A stretch of DNA of 8,689 bases from an uncultured Collinsella sp. GTDB taxonomy: Bacteria > Actinomycetota > Coriobacteriia > Coriobacteriales > Coriobacteriaceae. The notes beneath the pieces were generated by a model. That model worked only from the letters and a program-made list of their open reading frames with translations, did no database searches and was not told the DNA's origin. The stretch is taken from positions 1 to 8,689 of the forward strand of contig USKV01000048.1 of assembly GCA_900555355.1 (NCBI GenBank), written 5' to 3'. The first letter of the stretch is position 1, and every line of letters begins with the position of its first letter. Below are positions 5,335-8,689 of the stretch, one piece after another. Both the position numbers and the translations under genes were made by a program.

Positions 5335-7332
5335 CTACTGCAGGTCCAGCTGGTCCAGGTATTCTTTGCCGTGCTCGGAGATATGGCGCTTGCGGCCTGC
5401 CTCGTCGTTGCCCAGCAAAAGGTTGAACATGGTCTCCATCTTGGTGACGTCCTCGGGCTCCACCTTGATCAGACGACGCGTCTCGGGGTTCATGGTGGTG
5501 AGCCACATCATGTCCGGATCGTTCTCACCAAGACCCTTGGAGCGGTTGATGGAACACTTCTGGTCGCCGATCTCCTTAAGGATGCCGTTCTTTTCGAGCT
5601 CGGTGTAGGCAAAGTAGGTCTTTTCTTTGCAGTTGATCTCGTAGAGCGGCGACTCGGCGATATAGACGTAGCCCTCGTCGATAAGTGTGGGCACCAGGCG
5701 GTAGAGCATGGTGAGCACGAGCGTGCGGATGTGGTAACCGTCGACGTCGGCGTCCGTACAGATGATGACCTTGTTCCAGTTGAGGTTGTCCAGGTCGAAG
5801 GCGCCGAGGTTCTTGATGCGCTTGTCCTTGATCTCCACGCCGCAGCCCAGCACGCGCATGAGGTCCATGATGATGTCGGACTTAAAGATGCGCGGGTAGT
5901 CCTCCTTCAGGCAGTTGAGGATCTTACCGCGGACGGGCATAACGCCCTGGAACTCGGCATCGCGCGAGGTGCGAATGGCGCCTGCTGCCGAGTCGCCCTC
6001 TACGATGTAGATCTCGCGACGGCTCTTGTCCTTGGAGCGGCAGTCGATGAACTTCTGCACGCGGTTGGCCATGTCGGTCTTTTGCTGCAGGTTGGTCTTG
6101 ATGCTCTGGCGCGTCTTCTCGGCATTCTCGCGCGAGCGCTTGTTGATGAGCACCTGCTCCATGATCTTGTTGGCGGCGTCCTTGTTCTCGATCAAGTAGG
6201 TCGAGAGACGCTCCTTAAAGAAAGCCGTCATAGCCTGCTGGATAAAGCGGTTGTTGATGGCCTTCTTGGTCTGGTTCTCGTAGGACGTCTGGGTGGAGAA
6301 GCAGTTGGTCACCAGCACTAGGCAGTCCTGGACGTCCTGCCACTTAATGCCGCTCTCATTTTTGTTGTACTTGCCCTGTTGCTTGATGTAAGCATCGATG
6401 GCGCTAGTGAGGGCGCTGCGGGCAGCCTTCTCGGGCGAGCCGCCGTTCTCGAGCCACGATGAGTTGTGGTAGTACTCCTGCATCATGAAAGTGCGCGAGA
6501 AGCACATGCACGCGGTGATCTTTACGTTGTAGTCGGGCAGGTCCTCGCGGTCGCGACCGCGACGGTCGGCCTCGATAAAGAAAGGCTCGGTGAGGTAGTC
6601 GGCACCGACCTTCTCGAGCACGTAGTCCTCGATGCCTTTGGGATAGCAAAAATCCTCTTCGGAAAACTCGCCATCGTCGACCTCGATACGCAGGCGGAAG
6701 GTCACGTTGGCGTTGACCACGGCCTGACGGCGCATGGTTTCGCGATACCAATCGTGGGGAATGCTAATCGAGGTAAAGACCTCGAGATCGGGGCGCCACT
6801 TGATGGTGGTGCCGGTGCGGTTTTCGTCGCTGGGTTCAATCTCGAGTGCCTTCTTTTTGGCGCCGACAACCTTGCCCTTTTTAAAGTGTAAGGAGTACTT
6901 GTTGCCGTCACGCCAGACGGTGACGTCCATGTACTCGGAAGCGTACTGGGTCGCGCAGGAGCCCAGGCCGTTGGTGCCGAGCGAGAAGTCGTAGTCGCCG
7001 CCCTGGTTGTTGTTATACTTGCCACCGGCGTAGAGCTCGCAGAAGACGAGCTCCCAGTTAAAGCGCTTCTCGGAAGGGTTCCAGTCGAGCGGGCAGCCAC
7101 GGCCATTGTCCTCTACCTGAATGGAGCCATCGCGAAAGGCGGTAAGGGTGATGAGCTTGCCGTAGCCCTGGCGCGCCTCGTCAACGGCGTTGGACAGGAT
7201 CTCGAAGGCGGCATGCGCGCAACCGTCGAGTCCGTCCGAGCCAAAGATGACGGCGGGGCGCAGGCGTACGCGCTCCTCGTCCTTGAGCTGGCGGATACTG
7301 TCGTTACCATAGTTTGCGGTGTTTTTTGCCAT
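5335..7332 (-). CDS. Type IIA DNA topoisomerase, B subunit (GyrB/ParE-like, divergent paralogue)
   Basis: This 665-residue subunit has the ATPase and TOPRIM parts. The GHKL ATPase shows E44-x3-N48 (EILSNAVDEA), D75-x-G-x-G79 (DNGRG), and the ATP lid GTNGLGS at 119-125. The transducer has QTK at 354-356, with K356 expected to contact the ATP gamma-phosphate. TOPRIM has EGDSAAG at 445-451, PVRGKILN at 466-473 and DADVDG at 527-532, which bind the catalytic metal ions. The RSKGLGE motif follows near the C terminus. The length suits a Gram-positive GyrB or ParE without the proteobacterial insert. EGDSAAG replaces the usual EGDSAGG, and Arg468 replaces the Lys447 of E. coli GyrB. It is the first gene of the operon with the A subunit. 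The ATG start has only a weak purine-rich site (GAGAGAG). All catalytic residues are intact, so it is predicted to be active. Confidence 0.95.
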   Translation of the reverse strand: MAKNTANYGNDSIRQLKDEERVRLRPAVIFGSDGLDGCAHAAFEILSNAVDEARQGYGKLITLTAFRDGSIQVEDNGRGCPLDWNPSEKRFNWELVFCELYAGGKYNNNQGGDYDFSLGTNGLGSCATQYASEYMDVTVWRDGNKYSLHFKKGKVVGAKKKALEIEPSDENRTGTTIKWRPDLEVFTSISIPHDWYRETMRRQAVVNANVTFRLRIEVDDGEFSEEDFCYPKGIEDYVLEKVGADYLTEPFFIEADRRGRDREDLPDYNVKITACMCFSRTFMMQEYYHNSSWLENGGSPEKAARSALTSAIDAYIKQQGKYNKNESGIKWQDVQDCLVLVTNCFSTQTSYENQTKKAINNRFIQQAMTAFFKERLSTYLIENKDAANKIMEQVLINKRSRENAEKTRQSIKTNLQQKTDMANRVQKFIDCRSKDKSRREIYIVEGDSAAGAIRTSRDAEFQGVMPVRGKILNCLKEDYPRIFKSDIIMDLMRVLGCGVEIKDKRIKNLGAFDLDNLNWNKVIICTDADVDGYHIRTLVLTMLYRLVPTLIDEGYVYIAESPLYEINCKEKTYFAYTELEKNGILKEIGDQKCSINRSKGLGENDPDMMWLTTMNPETRRLIKVEPEDVTKMETMFNLLLGNDEAGRKRHISEHGKEYLDQLDLQ

Positions 7333-7386
7333 ACTCGCTCTCTCGGTGCTCCCTTGCTGCGTTTAAGTCATATAGATAGTCAAGGT

Positions 7387-7415
7387 AGCATAGCCCAGCC
7401 CGTGGGCGATTCCAA
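7387..7415 (-). promoter_or_regulatory. Candidate sigma-70-type promoter of the topoisomerase operon
   Basis: On the minus strand TTGGAA (complement of 7410-7415) and TATGCT (complement of 7387-7392) are separated by exactly 17 bases, each matching four of six consensus positions. Transcription would start near 7380, about 48 bases before the B-subunit start codon. A TTGACT hexamer also occurs just downstream but has no good partner. The LexA-type operator lies 15 bases upstream of the -35. Confidence 0.38.
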
Positions 7416-7429
7416 CCAACACGAAATCC

Positions 7430-7447
7430 ATCGAACAATCGTTCGAT
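7430..7447. promoter_or_regulatory. LexA (SOS) operator ahead of the topoisomerase operon
   Basis: ATCGAACAATCGTTCGAT has perfect 7-bp arms around a 4-base centre and contains TCGAAC-N4-GTTCGA. This is the consensus reported for the mycobacterial/actinobacterial SOS box, and it also fits the Gram-positive core GAAC-N4-GTTC. All 12 specified bases match. It lies in the 152-base gap between the stop of the ATPase gene and the start of the topoisomerase B-subunit gene, both on the minus strand, so the topoisomerase operon is the only gene start it can serve. It sits just upstream of, rather than on, the best promoter found. Either the true promoter lies closer or LexA acts from the flank. lexA itself is not in the window. 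Confidence 0.72.
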
Positions 7448-7484
7448 TAGATAATGAATGCTTGGAATGCGGGAGGGGCCTGTC

Positions 7485-8689
7485 CTATCCAAACATCTGC
7501 GGCAGGTCGATGAAGACGGTTCGATCGCTTTCGCCAGCTTCGAAGCCCGAACGGGAGAAGAATCCATAGCGATGGCACTTGAGCCCCGTTGCCTCGACTT
7601 GGGTGATTTCCTCGTCGACCATTTTTTGCGTGACGGGGGATTTGCGGAACTTTGCTTCGTAGAATGCGTAGCCCTCGGGGTCTTGCGTTACCACGTCGAA
7701 TTCGCCGCTCGTTTTGTTTGCGGGATCGTCGTACCAGTACTTGCCTATGGCGTCGAAAGCCGGTTCGATCTTGCCGGTCCTGTTCTGCCGCACGAGGTAT
7801 TGACGGCAGATCTCCTCGAACATATGAGGAACGTAGTTTTCCTCGAAGTCTTGGGAGACGTGACGATCATAGAAGACTTCCGGGTCGAGCAGCTGACGCG
7901 CTGAGGCATTGCGGAAAACATAGCGATAGTAAAAGAGCGAAAGTGGGTCCACTACAAAGTAGCCAGACTTGCGCTTGTTCGTAGGGTCGTTGATGGGTGC
8001 ACGCTTTTGGACGATTTCGAGTGACATGAGCTTGTCGAGCACGTCTGCCATGGCCGGACCGCTCGAGACATGCGACTGTGCCAGCACGTCCCCCCAACGG
8101 GAGTAACCTTGTGCGAGAGCCCCGAAAACTTCGTTGGCGTTGGTCATCTTCGAGATCTCGGCGTTGAGATAGGACGGCACCTCGCTTTCTAAGCGGGCGC
8201 CAGGTTCCGTGACGAGCTCGATGATGTTGTCGCGTACGCTTTGGGATTGATCGATGAGGCGATTGTAAAAGGGGATGCCGCCAAAAACGCTATAGAGCCG
8301 CACCTTGTCCTCGGGCGAGAACGCGGGATAGAACTTCGCAGCGTCAAAGTAATCCATGGGCTTAAGCTCAAGCGCGAGATCAATTCGCCCGTAGAGGGGG
8401 CTTTCATGCTCGATGAGGGATTTCATAATCTCAACGTAGGAGCCGCACAGGACAATGTTTAAACGTGAGTCTTCCCTGTGAGCGTCGATTGAGGTCTGAA
8501 GAATGCTGTCTAAGCCCTTAACCGCATCTCTCAAGTAGGGGTATTCGTCGAGAACGAGGGTAATGTTCTTGTCTTTGGCTTGGGCAAACAGAAATTCGAT
8601 GAGCTCGCGGATGCCTGTGAAGGCGAGCGGAGGAAAGCTCAGCGCTTCAGCAACAAGGGCGGACAGACTCTCGAGGTTGTCTGCCTCGG
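7485..8689 (-). CDS. Archaeal-family ATPase (ATPase_2) with C-terminal DUF234 domain, N terminus cut
   Basis: The frame is open from the right edge to TAG at 7485-7487, giving 400 residues. The missing 5' end should hold Walker A, probably 60-80 residues. In the visible part, Walker B is TLVLDEYPYL (about residues 43-52), followed by NIVLCGSYVEIM, then SPLYGRIDLALELKPMDYF, the conserved sensor region of the family. A helical winged-helix section (SRWGDVLAQSHVSSGPAMADVLDKL, interrupted only for length) chooses domain partners in relatives. The C-terminal DUF234 domain has FEENYVPHMFEE, then GEFDVV and YEAKFR, which give the D ... E-x-K pattern of a PD-(D/E)xK nuclease-like fold. These proteins are widespread in archaea, Thermotogae and Coriobacteria, and their biological role is not established. 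The gene reads towards the topoisomerase operon but is separated by 152 bases with its own regulatory site. No terminator is seen between them, so read-through is possible. Confidence 0.93.
   Translation of the reverse strand, partial: EADNLESLSALVAEALSFPPLAFTGIRELIEFLFAQAKDKNITLVLDEYPYLRDAVKGLDSILQTSIDAHREDSRLNIVLCGSYVEIMKSLIEHESPLYGRIDLALELKPMDYFDAAKFYPAFSPEDKVRLYSVFGGIPFYNRLIDQSQSVRDNIIELVTEPGARLESEVPSYLNAEISKMTNANEVFGALAQGYSRWGDVLAQSHVSSGPAMADVLDKLMSLEIVQKRAPINDPTNKRKSGYFVVDPLSLFYYRYVFRNASARQLLDPEVFYDRHVSQDFEENYVPHMFEEICRQYLVRQNRTGKIEPAFDAIGKYWYDDPANKTSGEFDVVTQDPEGYAFYEAKFRKSPVTQKMVDEEITQVEATGLKCHRYGFFSRSGFEAGESDRTVFIDLPQMFG

Noticed and set aside
5002..6321. A 439-codon open frame on the plus strand opposite the B-subunit gene and the operon junction
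   Set aside because: It is the same antisense artefact, with repetitive Val/Leu/Asp/His composition, and it crosses two real genes.
3049..7332. The topoisomerase pair as the housekeeping gyrBA of the replication origin
   Set aside because: No dnaA, dnaN or recF neighbours are present, the proteins are divergent from ordinary gyrase, the GyrA box is not visible, and the surrounding region is accessory DNA.

Overview
The window looks like a chromosomal segment of a high-GC Gram-positive bacterium, probably a Coriobacteriia member such as Collinsella. This is inferred from GC-rich codon usage, the style of the P-loop ATPase genes and remnants, an actinobacterial-type SOS operator, and the mixture of accessory-gene debris with well-kept genes. 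The genus is an inference; no rRNA or tRNA is present to fix it.

Layout, left to right. (1) The left edge (218 down to 1, minus strand) holds the start of a small membrane protein resembling bacterial PH-domain (bPH_6-type) proteins, cut by the window edge. (2) 219-1148 has no intact gene. It contains a short reading frame with an excellent ribosome binding site (598-840) that joins a DUF2958-like start to a DUF4313-like middle and then loses frame, plus several small repeats. (3) 1149-1484 is the C-terminal fragment of a DUF4143-type ATPase. (4) 1721-2251 is an intact four-cysteine flavodoxin-fold flavoprotein (NAD(P)H-dependent FMN reductase family, Isf-like cysteine spacing), with a stem-loop in its leader and a 72-base stem-loop after it. 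(5) 2361-2836 (minus) is a broken AAA ATPase that has lost its Walker A end and its middle. Its 5' side is a three-copy 19-bp tandem repeat. (6) 3049-7332 (minus) is a two-gene operon for a complete but divergent type IIA topoisomerase: a GyrB/ParE-like subunit of 665 aa followed by a GyrA/ParC-like subunit of 746 aa. A very stable hairpin follows it. (7) 7485 to the right edge (minus) is a large part of an intact DUF234-type archaeal-family ATPase, cut before its P-loop.

The most interesting point is the intergenic region ahead of the topoisomerase operon. It carries TCGAACAATCGTTCGA, a perfect match to the actinobacterial LexA operator TCGAAC-N4-GTTCGA, just upstream of a plausible promoter. 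The A subunit has the catalytic Arg-Tyr pair, but Ala at the Ser83 position and Glu at the Asp87 position of the quinolone-determining region, and I see no canonical GyrA box. A testable hypothesis is that this pair is a DNA-damage-inducible, topo IV-like second topoisomerase that may tolerate quinolones better than the housekeeping gyrase.

The rest is an accessory region with three different P-loop ATPases (one intact, two decayed) and remnants of mobile-element-associated domains. It looks like a recurrent insertion and decay site beside the topoisomerase operon.
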